Below are positions 10,121 through 19,900 of a stretch of DNA of 64,000 bases, piece after piece. Position 1 is the stretch's first letter. Every line of letters starts with the position of its first letter. This DNA is from JAXMHB01 sp046346965 (GTDB lineage Bacteria > Pseudomonadota > Gammaproteobacteria > Xanthomonadales > SZUA-5), in contig JAXMHB010000019.1 in the NCBI GenBank assembly GCA_046346965.1, positions 18,670 through 82,669 on the forward strand. The letters are read 5' to 3'. Below the pieces are notes generated by a model. It was given only the letters and a program-made list of their open reading frames with translations, made no database searches and had not been told where the DNA came from. The translations under genes were made by a program, and so were the position numbers.

Positions 10121-10605
10121 GGCGCCAAGGGAACCTCTTGGCAAACCTGGGTGCGGAGGGGCGAAAGCGGGGCGGGGGTCAAGGGGCGGGGGACCAGCAC
10201 TGCCGCGCTTCCGAGCACCGTCGCGGGTACCTGTTTGCCGCCCGAGTAAGCGCGCCAGAGGCGAGACAGGGACTGTTGCCAAACATGGGTGCGCGGGACC
10301 CGGGACCCGGGACCCGGGATGCGGGATGCGGGACGCGGGAAGCGCAACACAGCCGCGCTTCCGAGCACTGTCGCAGGTTCCTGTTTGCCGCCCGAGTAAG
10401 CGCGCCAGAGGCGAGACAGGGACTGTTGCCAAACATGGGTGCGCGGGACCCGGGACCCGGGACCCGGGACCCGGGACCCGGGACCCGGGATGCGGGACGC
10501 GGGAAGCGCAACGCAGGCGCCGCATGGTTGGTCCCCCGCCCCCGCCCCCCGCCCCGCTTCTGCTTCACACCGCATGTTGGGCAAGAGGTTCCCAAGCGCG
10601 CGGCG
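10121..10605. repeat. GC-rich repeat element with terminal inverted repeats
   Basis: A noncoding block between groS and the riboswitch. Its ends are imperfect inverted repeats of about 80 bases: GGGAACCTCTTG at 10129-10140 matches the reverse complement at 10582-10593, and each is followed inward by a G-rich (or C-rich) run. Inside are two direct copies of a 150-base unit starting at 10206 and 10356. Each unit ends in tandem heptamers GGGACCC, three copies at 10295-10315 and six at 10445-10486. A related smaller element lies at 11459-11689. No transposase is inside, so it is a non-autonomous or palindromic repeat. Confidence 0.75.
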
Positions 10606-10704
10606 CCGGAGACGGGCGCGCATCAGTCGCGGCGCAGTCGTGGAACCATGCGTTACCGATGGCGGCGCCGGCCGCGGTGGCAGGCGTGCTAGTCTGCGCC
10701 GGTC

Positions 10705-10876
10705 ATTGGGGAGTAGCCGCCCGGGTCCTCACCGGGGTGTGCGCCAACAGACTTGGCCTCGTGCCATGGCGCCCACGCTGCCCGCGCTCGCGGGAATTGG
10801 CCAGACCTTTGACCACGCCGTCTCTGCGGGCCGGAGGCGCGGCGTGGTCATTGCGCAGCCTTCGGCCCGGAGACCC
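10705..10876 (+). ncRNA. yybP-ykoY manganese riboswitch
   Basis: The leader of the GDT1-family gene begins with the hallmark GGGGAGTAGCC (10708-10718) and contains the GACCTTTGACC-like and GCCGGAGG segments typical of this riboswitch in proteobacteria. It ends in CCGGAGACC directly over the likely ribosome binding site, six bases before the ATG. The family senses Mn2+ and is known to precede MntP and UPF0016/GDT1 exporters. Opening of the ribosome binding site on Mn2+ binding is the expected mode, by inference. Confidence 0.82.
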
Positions 10877-10882
10877 TGATTC

Positions 10883-11458
10883 ATGGAAGCTTTGCTCATC
10901 TCGACCGGGATCGTCGCGCTGGCGGAAATCGGCGACAAGACCCAGTTGCTGGCCTTCATCCTCGCCGCGCGTTTTCGTCGGCCGCTGCCGATCATCGCCG
11001 GCATTCTGATCGCCACCCTCGTCAATCACGCCGGTGCCGGCGCGCTGGGTCACTACCTCACGCACTGGCTGAGCCCGCTGACCTTGCGCTGGATCCTTGG
11101 GCTGGGCTTCATCGCGATGGCGGCGTGGATGCTGATCCCCGACCAGATCGATGCCGATGCCGCCGATCGTCCCGGCCATGGCGTGCTGCTGACCACGATC
11201 ATCACCTTCTTCTTGGCCGAGATGGGCGACAAGACGCAGATTGCGACGATTGCGCTGGCGGCCAAGTACCAGGCCTTCTATGCGGTGGTAGCCGGGACCA
11301 CGCTCGGCATGATGATCGCCAATGTGCCGGCCGTGTTGCTGGGTGATCGCATTGCCGGACGGATGCCGGTCGAATTGGTGCACCGCATCGCGGCCGCGAT
11401 CTTTGCTGCCCTCGGTGTAGCGACCCTGCTGGGTGTGGGACAGGGCATGGGGCTGTAG
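10883..11458 (+). CDS. GDT1/UPF0016 family manganese exporter
   Basis: 191 residues, six predicted membrane helices in two inverted halves. Each half carries the family signature: EIGDKTQL near residue 15 and EMGDKTQI in the second half. Members (MneA, TMEM165, Gdt1) export Mn2+ or Ca2+ from the cytoplasm. A manganese riboswitch lies directly upstream, which supports Mn2+ as substrate. The gene stands alone between two repeat elements. Confidence 0.92.
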   Translation: MEALLISTGIVALAEIGDKTQLLAFILAARFRRPLPIIAGILIATLVNHAGAGALGHYLTHWLSPLTLRWILGLGFIAMAAWMLIPDQIDADAADRPGHGVLLTTIITFFLAEMGDKTQIATIALAAKYQAFYAVVAGTTLGMMIANVPAVLLGDRIAGRMPVELVHRIAAAIFAALGVATLLGVGQGMGL

Positions 11459-11689
11459 CTGGGGAAGCAGAAGCGGGGCAAGGGGCGGGGGGCGGGGGAT
11501 GTGCACTGCAGTGCTTGCCGGGCACTGTCGCGGGTACGGTTTGCTGGTCGAGCAAGCGTGTCTTCGGCCGGCTTGCTCGGTCTACAAACTGGCGACGGCG
11601 CAACGCAGCCGCCGCATTGCTGGTCCCCTGACCCCCGCCCCTTGCCCCGCTTATGCCCCACCCATGTCGGGCAAGCGTTTCCCAGCCCT
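11459..11689. repeat. Second GC-rich palindromic repeat element
   Basis: Fills the gap between the convergent exporter and AEC permease genes. Its left end (GGGGAAGCAGAAGCGGGGCA) is an imperfect inverted copy of its right end (GCCCCGCTTATGCCCCACC). The inside has a segment (GGGCACTGTCGCGGGTAC) shared with the unit repeated in the larger element at 10206-10505. It could serve as a bidirectional terminator because of its strong pairing. Confidence 0.65.
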
Positions 11690-12589
11690 CTACATCCAAC
11701 TGGCCAGCAGCGGCAGCCACAGCAATGCAATCAGGATGCCGTAGCCGACCAATGCGGCAGCCAGTTCCGGGGCCAAGCGGGCGTCGGTGGCGAGCGCGCC
11801 GGCGGTGATCATCGCCGGCATTGCCGACTGCAGCGTGCTGACGCGCACGATGTCGGCCTCGGCACCGGCGGCGTTGGCGGCCAGCCAGGCGATCGCCGGC
11901 AGCACCAGCAGCTTCAGCCCGAGGCCGGCGGCGGTCGCGCCGGCGTAGGCGCGCGAGGGCACCAGTTTCAGCTGCATGCCGACGGCAAACATCGCCATCG
12001 GCACCAGCAAACCGGCCAGCGTCTGGATCAAGCCTTCCAGCAGCGCCGGTCGCGTCCACGGCAGCAGGCCGATCAGCAGCGCCCCGAAGGAGGGAAAGGT
12101 CAGCACCTTGTGCACGATCACGCCGACGCTGGGCCGCGCGCCGCCGCTGTAGACCGCGACCACGACCAGCCCGAAGCTGCTGAGCAGCAGAAAGGACCCG
12201 AGCTGGTCGTACACCACGGCATAGGGCAGCGCGTCGTGGCCCAACACGGCTTCCACCAGCGGGTAGCCGAGGAAGGCGGTGTTGCCGAGCGCCACGCACA
12301 GCAGCAGGCAGCCGACCACCGGTCGCGGCCACCGGCACAGCCGCGCCAGCAGCCAGACCAGCGCCAGCGTGCACGCCGCCAGCAGCCAGGGGGTCAGCAC
12401 CAGCAGCATCAGTTCTGCGCGCAGCGTCAGTCCGGCCGTCGCTTTGAGCACCAGCGCCGGCAGGAACACCCAGATCACCAGCTTGTTGATGACCTCGGGC
12501 GTATTGCTCGGCAGCAGCCGCGTGTAGCTGTACAGCTTGCCGAGGACCAGCATGGCGATGACCAGGATTACCGCGGGCGAACTCAGCAT
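11690..12589 (-). CDS. AEC family transporter (auxin efflux carrier-like permease)
   Basis: 299 residues with about ten hydrophobic helices and a short central loop, the AEC fold. Members export organic acids such as malonate or malate, or auxin-like compounds; the substrate here is not known. The second half contains the family ALGNTAFLGYPL and QSAMPAM segments. The ATG at 12587-12589 begins directly at the first helix; an upstream start would add 14 charged residues. It is divergent from the lipocalin gene. Confidence 0.88.
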   Translation of the reverse strand: MLSSPAVILVIAMLVLGKLYSYTRLLPSNTPEVINKLVIWVFLPALVLKATAGLTLRAELMLLVLTPWLLAACTLALVWLLARLCRWPRPVVGCLLLCVALGNTAFLGYPLVEAVLGHDALPYAVVYDQLGSFLLLSSFGLVVVAVYSGGARPSVGVIVHKVLTFPSFGALLIGLLPWTRPALLEGLIQTLAGLLVPMAMFAVGMQLKLVPSRAYAGATAAGLGLKLLVLPAIAWLAANAAGAEADIVRVSTLQSAMPAMITAGALATDARLAPELAAALVGYGILIALLWLPLLASWM

Positions 12590-12710
12590 GATCGGACTCT
12601 CGTGACCGCGGCGGAGCATAGTGCACGCCACCGGCGGACCGCTTCACTTGAACTTCCGGCTACCTTGACATCCCGCCTGTCAGGCTGGGCCTCCCCAAAG
12701 GAGTTGCCCC

Positions 12711-13238
12711 ATGCGCAAGATTCGAGCTCTGCTGTGGCTGTCGCTGGCCCTGGCCTTGGTCAGCTGTGCCGGTGCCCCGCTGCGGACATCCCAGACGCTG
12801 CAGCCGGCGGCGGCGGTCGACACGCAGCGCTTCCTCGGCACGTGGCACATCATCGCCCACATTCCCTACTGGCCCGAGCGCGGCAAGGTGGCGACGCGCG
12901 TGGAGTACGTGGCGCGTGCCGATGGCCGGGTCGACGACCTCTACTATTTCCGCGACACCCTGGACGGCCCGGAGCAGCGTTGGGAAGGCGTGGCCTGGCC
13001 GCTCGATAGCAGCGGCGCGCGCTGGAAGGCGCGCTTCATCTGGCCGTTCAGCACCGAGTTCTGGGTGGTCGAAGTTGATGCCGATTATCAGTTGGCATTG
13101 ATTGCCACGCCGGATGCGGAGCTGGCCTGGGTGTATGCGCGCTCACCGCAACTGGATGACGAGAGCTACGCCGCGGCGCTGGCGCGCCTGCAGGCGCTCG
13201 GCGTCGACAGCACGCGCCTGCAACGCATCCCGCGCTGA
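12711..13238 (+). CDS. Outer-membrane lipocalin lipoprotein (Blc-like)
   Basis: 175 residues. A lipoprotein signal with lipobox LVSC puts the lipidated cysteine at residue 19. The lipocalin GTWH motif (residues 43-46) and a C-terminal R-x-P-x-L-D-DE segment match bacterial Blc, which binds fatty acids or lysophospholipids at the outer membrane and is often stress-induced. A GGAG-type ribosome binding site lies upstream. It stands alone and is convergent with the next gene. Confidence 0.9.
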   Translation: MRKIRALLWLSLALALVSCAGAPLRTSQTLQPAAAVDTQRFLGTWHIIAHIPYWPERGKVATRVEYVARADGRVDDLYYFRDTLDGPEQRWEGVAWPLDSSGARWKARFIWPFSTEFWVVEVDADYQLALIATPDAELAWVYARSPQLDDESYAAALARLQALGVDSTRLQRIPR

Positions 13239-13246
13239 GCGCTCGC

Positions 13247-13975
13247 TCAATCGGCGGGGCAAGGCGGTGCGGCCAGGCTTTCGAAACCCTGCGTGCTGCG
13301 TTCTCCCGCAGCCATGCAGCCGGCGCTGCTGCCGGCCTGCTGCAGCTCGCGCGTGCGCCAGGGCGCGGGCAGCAAATCCGGGCCCCAGCCAAAGCCGCCC
13401 AGCAACACGCTGGCGCACAGCAGGCTGAGGCAGGCCAGCGTGGTCGGCAGCGACACCTGCCAGCGCCGTCCGCGCGCCAGCGCGCGCGCCGCGCGCTGCT
13501 GCTCGCCCGGCTCCAGCGTGGCGCCGATCAGCGACCACAGCGCGGCGGGCCCGAGCACGCGCACCCCGGCCGCGCGCAGCCGGCGTTCGTCCCAGCCATC
13601 CAAAGGCTGCGCACAAGCCAACACGGCGTGCGCACCGTGGGCGGCGGCGCGATGCGCCAGCGCCTGTCCCTGCGCCAGCAGGCGATCACCGTGCGCCGTG
13701 GCGGTGGCGACCCACAGCAGCTGTCCGCGCGCGTCCACGCGCATGACGGTGCTGCCGGGCGCATCCAGCAGGCGATAGCCCTGCTGCTGCCAACTCTGCG
13801 CGAGCAACATCAGCAAGCGCGGCGGGGTCCACGGGCCCAGCGCGGTCAGCGCGCATTCGCCCTGACGTCGCTGCCAGGCGATCCAGGCGCGGCTGGCGTA
13901 GAGGAATCCGCTGAGCGCCAGCACCGTGCTCAGTACCAGCGCAGCAAAACGCAGCAGTACGTCGAACTCGCTCAT
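13247..13975 (-). CDS. Two-helix membrane protein with a possible Mrr-like domain
   Basis: 242 residues, not assigned with certainty. A hydrophobic helix near the N-terminus (about residues 10-28) is followed by a cytoplasmic domain (about 55-160) and a second helix (about 172-195), then a Cys-containing tail. The middle (LLWVATATAHGDRL, then HAVLACAQPLDGWDERRLRAAGV) resembles the core of Mrr-type restriction-endonuclease folds, but no complete D-x-n-QxK motif is visible, so it may be inactive. It lies 115 bases beyond topA in the same orientation. The ATG start was preferred over a GTG three codons upstream. Confidence 0.6.
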   Translation of the reverse strand: MSEFDVLLRFAALVLSTVLALSGFLYASRAWIAWQRRQGECALTALGPWTPPRLLMLLAQSWQQQGYRLLDAPGSTVMRVDARGQLLWVATATAHGDRLLAQGQALAHRAAAHGAHAVLACAQPLDGWDERRLRAAGVRVLGPAALWSLIGATLEPGEQQRAARALARGRRWQVSLPTTLACLSLLCASVLLGGFGWGPDLLPAPWRTRELQQAGSSAGCMAAGERSTQGFESLAAPPCPAD

Positions 13976-14090
13976 CGCGGGCACTCCGGCGGCGGGACGC
14001 GGCCACTATGGCAAATGGCCCGCGCAGCCGGCGCGCGCGGCGCCCTGCGCGTTCAGCTGGCAGCCGGCGTCGCGCGGGACGCCGATTGCC

Positions 14091-16610
14091 TCAGGCGGCC
14101 TTGGCCTTCTTCACCGCGGCAGCTTTGGCGGCCGGGCGCGCGGCCGGCTTCGCGGCTGCAGCCTTCTTCGCCGGTGCCTTCTTGGCAGCCGTGGCCTTTT
14201 TGGCAGCCGGTTTCTTGGCGGCCTTCTCCGCGGGCGCCTTGGCGACCTTTTCCTTGACCGGCTTGGCGCTGTCCTTGCCGGTCTTGCGGCCAAAGCGGCC
14301 CTTGCCGGCGGCCTTGGCCGGCGCGCTGGCGAGGATGGCGACGCAGTCGGCCTCGCTCAGATCCTCCGGTGCCACGTCCTTGGGAATGCGGCCGTTCTTG
14401 CTGCCGTCGGTGATGTAGGGACCGAACTTGCCGCGCAGCACCTGGATGGCGCCGTTCTGGAAGCTGGCGATGACCTTGTTGGCCGCCGCCTCGCGCTTGG
14501 CGCGGATCAGTTCCACCGCGGCATCGAGCTCGATCTCATGGGGATCGACGCCCGCCGGGATCGAGGCATACGTGCTGCCGGCCTTGACGAAGGGCCCGAA
14601 GCGCCCGATGCCGACGCTGACCGCCTCGCCGTCGGCGTCCTCGCCGAGCTGACGCGGCAGCTCGAACAGCTTGAGCGCCTCGGGCAGCGTGATGCTGTCC
14701 ATCTTCTGACCAGCCTTGAGCGAGGCAAAGCGCGGCTTGTCCTCGTCTTCCTTGACGCCGATCTGCACGAAAGGCCCATAGCGCCCGAGGCGCACGGAGA
14801 CTTCCTTGCCGGTTTTCGGATCGCTGCCGAGCACGCGGCCCTGGGTGACTTCGGCGCGGGTGACCGAGCTGTCCTTGTCTTCGACCAGGGCCTTGAACGG
14901 CACCCAGAACTCGCGCAGTACCGGCACCCAGTCCTTCTCGCCGCGGGCGACGGCATCGAGCTCGTCTTCCAGCCGCGCGGTGAACTCGTAGTCCACGTAC
15001 TGCGTGAAGTGGCCCGACAGGAACTTGGCGACCACGCGACCCACGTCGGTCGGCTGGAAGCGCTTCTGCTCCAGCGTCACGTACTCGCGCGCCAGCAGCA
15101 CCTGGATGATGCTGGCGTAGGTGGACGGCCGGCCGATGCCGTATTCCTCCAGCGCCTTCACCAGACTGGCCTCGGAATAGCGCGGCGGCGGCTCGGTGAA
15201 GTGCTGTTCGGCGCGCAGCTCGTTCAGATCGACCAGCTGGCCGATCTCCAGCGCCGGCAGTTTCGAGCCACCTTCGTCGTCCTCGTTCTTCTGATCGCGA
15301 CCTTCCTCGTACACCGCCAGGAAGCCAGGATCGACCACCGTGGTGCCGCTGGCGCGCAGCAGATCGCCCTTGCCGGCTTCGAGGTCCACGCTGACCGTAT
15401 TCAGCAGCGCCGGCTTCATCTGGCAGGCCACCGTGCGCTTCCAGATCAGTTCGTACAGCTTGAGCTGATCGGGCGTCAGGTACTTGGCAATCGAGGCCGG
15501 CGTGCGCAGCGCGCTGGTCGGGCGGATCGCCTCATGCGCTTCCTGCGCGTTTTTGCTCTTGGATTTGTAGTACTGCGGCGCCGGCGGCAGCTTGTCCTGC
15601 CCAAACTCGCGCACGATCACTTGGCGCAATTCGGCCAGTGCGTCATTCGACAGGCTCACCGAATCGGTACGCATATAGGTAATGAGACCGATCTGACCGC
15701 CCTCGCCCACGTCCACGCCTTCGTACAGGCCCTGCGCGATGCGCATGGTGCGCTGCGTGCCAAAACCGAGCTTGCGCGCGGCCTCCTGCTGCAGCGTCGA
15801 GGTGATGAAGGGCGGCGCGGCGCGGCGCTGACGATCCTTGCGCTGGATGTCGGCCACCTTGAGCGCGCCCTTGGGGGCGTGCAGGCGGGCGCCGGCCAGC
15901 ACGCGCTCGCGCGCGGCGGTGGCTTTGGCCTCGTCATTCAGATCGAACTGGTCGAGCTTCTTGCCGCCGAGCACGTTCAGCTTGGCGCCGAAGCTCTGGC
16001 CGGCCTGACAGTCGGCCTCGATGGTCCAGTACTCGCGCGGCACGAAGCGCTCGATCTCTTCCTCGCGCTCGACGATCATGCGCAGCGCCGGGCTCTGCAC
16101 GCGACCCGCGGACAGGCCGCGCTGCACTTTCTTCCACAGCAGCGGTGACAGATTAAAGCCGACCAGATAATCGAGCGCGCGGCGCGCCTGCTGGGCGTTG
16201 ATCAGGTCCAGCGACAGCGTGCGCGGATGCGCAATCGCTTCCTTGATCGCCTTGGGCGTGATCTCGGCGAAGGTGACGCGGTGAATGGCCTTCTCGCCGA
16301 GCAGCTTTTTCTCGCGCAGGATCTCGTGGACGTGCCAGGAGATCGCTTCCCCCTCGCGGTCCAAGTCGGTGGCCAGATAAATGGCCTCCGCCGCCCGCGC
16401 CGCCTTGGCAATAGCGTCGACATGCTTCTCGTTGCGGTCGATCACCTCGTAGGCCATCTGGAAGTCGTGCTCGGTATCGACCGAGCCGTCTTTGCTCGGC
16501 AGATCGCGGACATGACCGTAAGAGGCCATCACCTGGAAGTCCTTGCCAAGCACCTTGTTGATGGTCTTGACCTTCGCCGGCGACTCGACGATCAGTAAGT
16601 TCTTAGCCAT
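14091..16610 (-). CDS. topA: DNA topoisomerase I
   Basis: 839 residues. A type IA enzyme that relaxes negative supercoils. It has an N-terminal Toprim domain (LLIVESPAKVKTINK, then DLDREGEAI), and the catalytic Tyr lies at about residue 312 in GLITYMRTDS. C-terminal repeats of the R-x-G-x-F/Y-GPF/Y type replace the zinc fingers of E. coli. The last 75 residues are a histone-H1-like Lys/Ala/Pro tail (KKPAAKKATAAKKAPAKKAA), as in Xanthomonas-group enzymes. It probably has its own promoter in the repeat-bearing gap upstream. Confidence 0.97.
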   Translation of the reverse strand: MAKNLLIVESPAKVKTINKVLGKDFQVMASYGHVRDLPSKDGSVDTEHDFQMAYEVIDRNEKHVDAIAKAARAAEAIYLATDLDREGEAISWHVHEILREKKLLGEKAIHRVTFAEITPKAIKEAIAHPRTLSLDLINAQQARRALDYLVGFNLSPLLWKKVQRGLSAGRVQSPALRMIVEREEEIERFVPREYWTIEADCQAGQSFGAKLNVLGGKKLDQFDLNDEAKATAARERVLAGARLHAPKGALKVADIQRKDRQRRAAPPFITSTLQQEAARKLGFGTQRTMRIAQGLYEGVDVGEGGQIGLITYMRTDSVSLSNDALAELRQVIVREFGQDKLPPAPQYYKSKSKNAQEAHEAIRPTSALRTPASIAKYLTPDQLKLYELIWKRTVACQMKPALLNTVSVDLEAGKGDLLRASGTTVVDPGFLAVYEEGRDQKNEDDEGGSKLPALEIGQLVDLNELRAEQHFTEPPPRYSEASLVKALEEYGIGRPSTYASIIQVLLAREYVTLEQKRFQPTDVGRVVAKFLSGHFTQYVDYEFTARLEDELDAVARGEKDWVPVLREFWVPFKALVEDKDSSVTRAEVTQGRVLGSDPKTGKEVSVRLGRYGPFVQIGVKEDEDKPRFASLKAGQKMDSITLPEALKLFELPRQLGEDADGEAVSVGIGRFGPFVKAGSTYASIPAGVDPHEIELDAAVELIRAKREAAANKVIASFQNGAIQVLRGKFGPYITDGSKNGRIPKDVAPEDLSEADCVAILASAPAKAAGKGRFGRKTGKDSAKPVKEKVAKAPAEKAAKKPAAKKATAAKKAPAKKAAAAKPAARPAAKAAAVKKAKAA

Positions 16611-16698
16611 TGCGCGCTGGGACAGCCTGGGAGGGTCTGCAAAAGGGGGCGGATGTTAACCCTAATTGACTTGAACTGTCGCTGGCGGGCAAGAGCTT

Positions 16699-16980
16699 GA
16701 GGGCACGAGGGCACGCGCAAGCAGAGCGGAGGGCACGCAAGAGCGCCGTGGCTTCGAGGAGGGCGCCGGTCCACCGGCGCCTGGGGTGCCATGAGGCCCA
16801 CAAATGACCAGCAGCAGCGCGGGAGCGCCGACTTCCGGTGCGCGGCCCCTACAGCTTGCTGGCCTTTTCGTGCCCTCGTGCCCTCGTGCCCTCGATCCGG
16901 CCCGTCGGCATAGCCGCCGGGCGCTCGCTGCGGCGCGCGGCGGTGCCGCGCAGGCGCCGCAGCTCTCCCCTCGTGCCCTC
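16699..16980. repeat. Octamer-array repeat element between topA and the lipid synthase
   Basis: The 368-base gap holds direct octamers GAGGGCAC at 16699-16714 and near 16729, and inverted octamers GTGCCCTC at 16870-16893 (three copies) and 16973-16980. The block is thus bounded by inverted arrays. The last octamer overlaps the stop codon of the upstream synthase gene. The left part shares CAAGCAGAGCGGAGGGCACG with the array at 42950-43330. No gene is seen in the gap. Confidence 0.7.
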
Positions 16981-19900
16981 ACCGCTCCATCGGGCGGACG
17001 CGGATGGCGAGGCCGTTGGCTTCGTAGATGCGTAGTCCGTCGACCCACAGGCTGGCGTCGGCGTGGGCGAGCAGCTGGGTGCCGGTGTCGTCGAGGGCGG
17101 TGAGTTCGAGGGTGGTGTGCACTTGCCGGTGGTGCGGAAGCACCTGGCCGCGGTACTTCCAGCGGTGCGGCTGGCCGCTGGCGAGGACCTCGAAACGCAG
17201 GGCGCTGGCGTCGCGGTCGCCGAGGATCTGCAGCAGCGCGTATTCCAGCGTCTGCAGCATTGCCTCCAGGCCCAGCGAGCCCGGTTGCACCGGATCCTGA
17301 TAGAAGTGTGCGCGGAAGAACCACTCGCCCGGGTCGATGTCTTTGACCGCGCGGACGGCACCCAGCCCGGCGCGACCGCCCTGCGGCCACCAGCCCTCGA
17401 TGCGGTCGATCATGCGCAGCTGGCGACCGGGTAGGCGCGGGCCCGGCCGGGCCGGCAACTGGTCGAGCGCGACGCTGGCGCCGGTGGCCGCGGTCAGCAA
17501 GGCCTGCTGCGTCGGGGCGGGCGGCAAACCGGCCTGGGCGGCCAGTGCCGCCGGCGGGAAGAAACCAAACACCGTGCTCAGCGTGTAGACCGGCCGTGTG
17601 CCGACACGGCAAGCCACCCGGAAGCTCTGGATGATCATGCCGGCGCTGGCGGAGACCTCAGTCAGTTCAACCTCGGTGACCAGCGTCTCGCCGCCATACA
17701 GCTCGGCGTGCATCGTGCCGTTGCCGTCCAGATTGCGGAAACCGAGTTCGCCCTCCGCCGTCAGCGCCGAGCCGACGTAGCTGGCCAGCCAGCCACAGGG
17801 TTGCAGCGCGGCTTCCAGCAGCACGGCAAAGGGCATGGTGCGCGCGCCGTGGGCGGCCAGATACCAGGCGTCGACGGGGACGTCGTACTCGGCGACCACC
17901 CGCGCCCCGGCGCGCATCTGGCCGATCGGCCCGTGGACGGCGGCGATGCGGCTGACGAACAAATACGGCGGGCTCGGCAGGCGCGGCGCACGCTCGCCGC
18001 CATCGAAGCGCGCGTACATCACCCCGAAGGCCTCGCTGGGGCGCCCGCAGGCGCTGGCGAGAATGGCGTGGGCGTCGAACTGACCAGCGTCCGGACCGGG
18101 TGCGCCATCGCGGCGCGCCGCCAGCGGCCAGTCCGGCACCAGCTCCAGCCCGACCCGGCGCGCGTGGAAGGCTTTCAGGCCATCGACGGTGCACAAGAGA
18201 TCCGCGTAAATCGTCGGCCGCGGTCCGGCGCTGCGTTCCTCGATGTACACCTCGGTCACCAGCAGCCGCGAGCGCGGCGTGACCTGGCCGCGGCACTGCA
18301 GCGCATATGGCTGCTCCGGCACCGGCTGAAAGCGCCAGCCATCGCGCCGCAGCGTGTAGCCGCAGGCCGCCAGATACACCGCCATCGCCTGCAGACAGGC
18401 CTCGAACATCAGCGTGCCCGGCATGCACGGATCGTTCTTGAAGTGGCCGTCAAAGAACCACTGCTGCGGATGGATATCGAGCTCGGCGCGCAGATAGCCG
18501 CGCTGCCAGGGGCCGCCATTGAGGGCCAACTCGGTCACGCGATCGAGCAGCAGCATGCGTCCGGCGTGAATGCCGGGGCTGCGCGTATGCGTGCGCGCCA
18601 GCGCATAGGCCGGGCCGAAGGCCTGCACCAGATCGCCCGCGGCAAAAGCCTCGAGCTGCGCGCGGTCCAGTCGTTGGTGGGCCGGCTGCTGCGCCGGCGG
18701 ATCCAGGCGCGGCTGCGGCACGATCGCCTGGGTCTCGGGACTCCACAGACAGCCGGCCGAGGCGGCGAGCTCGGCATCGGTGAAGAAGCCGGCCTGACCG
18801 CCGCGCACGCTGAGCTGCGGACGGCCGCCGTTGTGGCAGTCGTAGTGGAAGAACATCAGCCGCACCTCGCCCTGGGCGGCGTGGCCGTCGAGGTGAATAT
18901 CGAAGTGCAGCGTGTCGCCTTGGGCCGGCAGATCGCCGTGGTAGGTCAGCTCGCAACCGAGCAGTCGATAGACGCGCTCGCCGCGGTTGAGCGCGTCCAC
19001 GCCCAGCCAGGAGATCAGCATCAGATCGGCCTGTCCGGCCTCGATCATCACGCCCGCGGGCATGCGTCCATGGTGCAGATACCAGGCGTCCGCGTGCACA
19101 TCGGTCTCGGTCTCGATATGCCCGCGTCCCATGCTGCCGGGCTCACCGCTGAGCGCGGTCACCCGATCGGCCAGCAGCAGCGGCGGCCGCGGCATGCGCA
19201 CCTGCCGCGCGTAGCCATCCTGGCCGGCAAAAGCGGGGCCGAAGATCTCGCTGATGCGGCCGTCGGCGTGAATTTCGAGCGCGGCGCGATCAAAGCGCGG
19301 CGTCGCCCGCGGCGGCGCTTCCGGCGCGGGCGCCGGCGCTGCGGACGCGGGAATCGCGGCGACCGGCGCCTCGGGCAGCACGCCAGCCTGCGCGGCGCGC
19401 AGCAGCAGCGCCTGCGCCTGCGTGGCCAGCGCGAGGTAGCGCTGGTGCGCCTGCAGCAGATGCGCCTCGTGCGCGCGTTGCTGCGTGCTCAGGCGCTCGA
19501 TTTCGGCGCGCAGCTGCGCCATCACTGGCGCGGCAGTCACGCTTTGCGCGGTTGGCACGCTCGGCGCGGCGGCGATCTCGGTCGGCGCAATCGCTGCCGA
19601 TGGCGCCAGTGCGGCCGCGCGCTCGGCGTGCCAGGCGGCCAGCGCGCTCGGCAAGGTCGGCGCCGGCGCCATCTGTTCAACTTGGGGCCCGATCCGCACC
19701 GGCGGCCAGTGCGCCGGCAGCGTCAGCGGGCGCGTGGGCACGTAGGGCGGCGCCGGCGTGAGCCGCTGCAACAACGGCTCGGGATCGAGCGGTACGCCCG
19801 CCGCCAGCAGCGCGGCCACCGCGTTCAACGCGCCCTCCACGCCCTGCCCTTTGCGATCCAGGCTGAGCACCAGCGCCTCGCGCTCGCCGAGCGTGCTGCG

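Noticed and set aside
10072..10623. Several overlapping frames of 130-190 codons in the groS upstream region
   Set aside because: They translate the GGGACCC heptamers into RVPGPGS-type repeats and exist in all frames.
13247..13975. Active Mrr-type restriction endonuclease
   Set aside because: Only weak resemblance; the catalytic D and QxK residues are not visible and the domain lies between two membrane helices.
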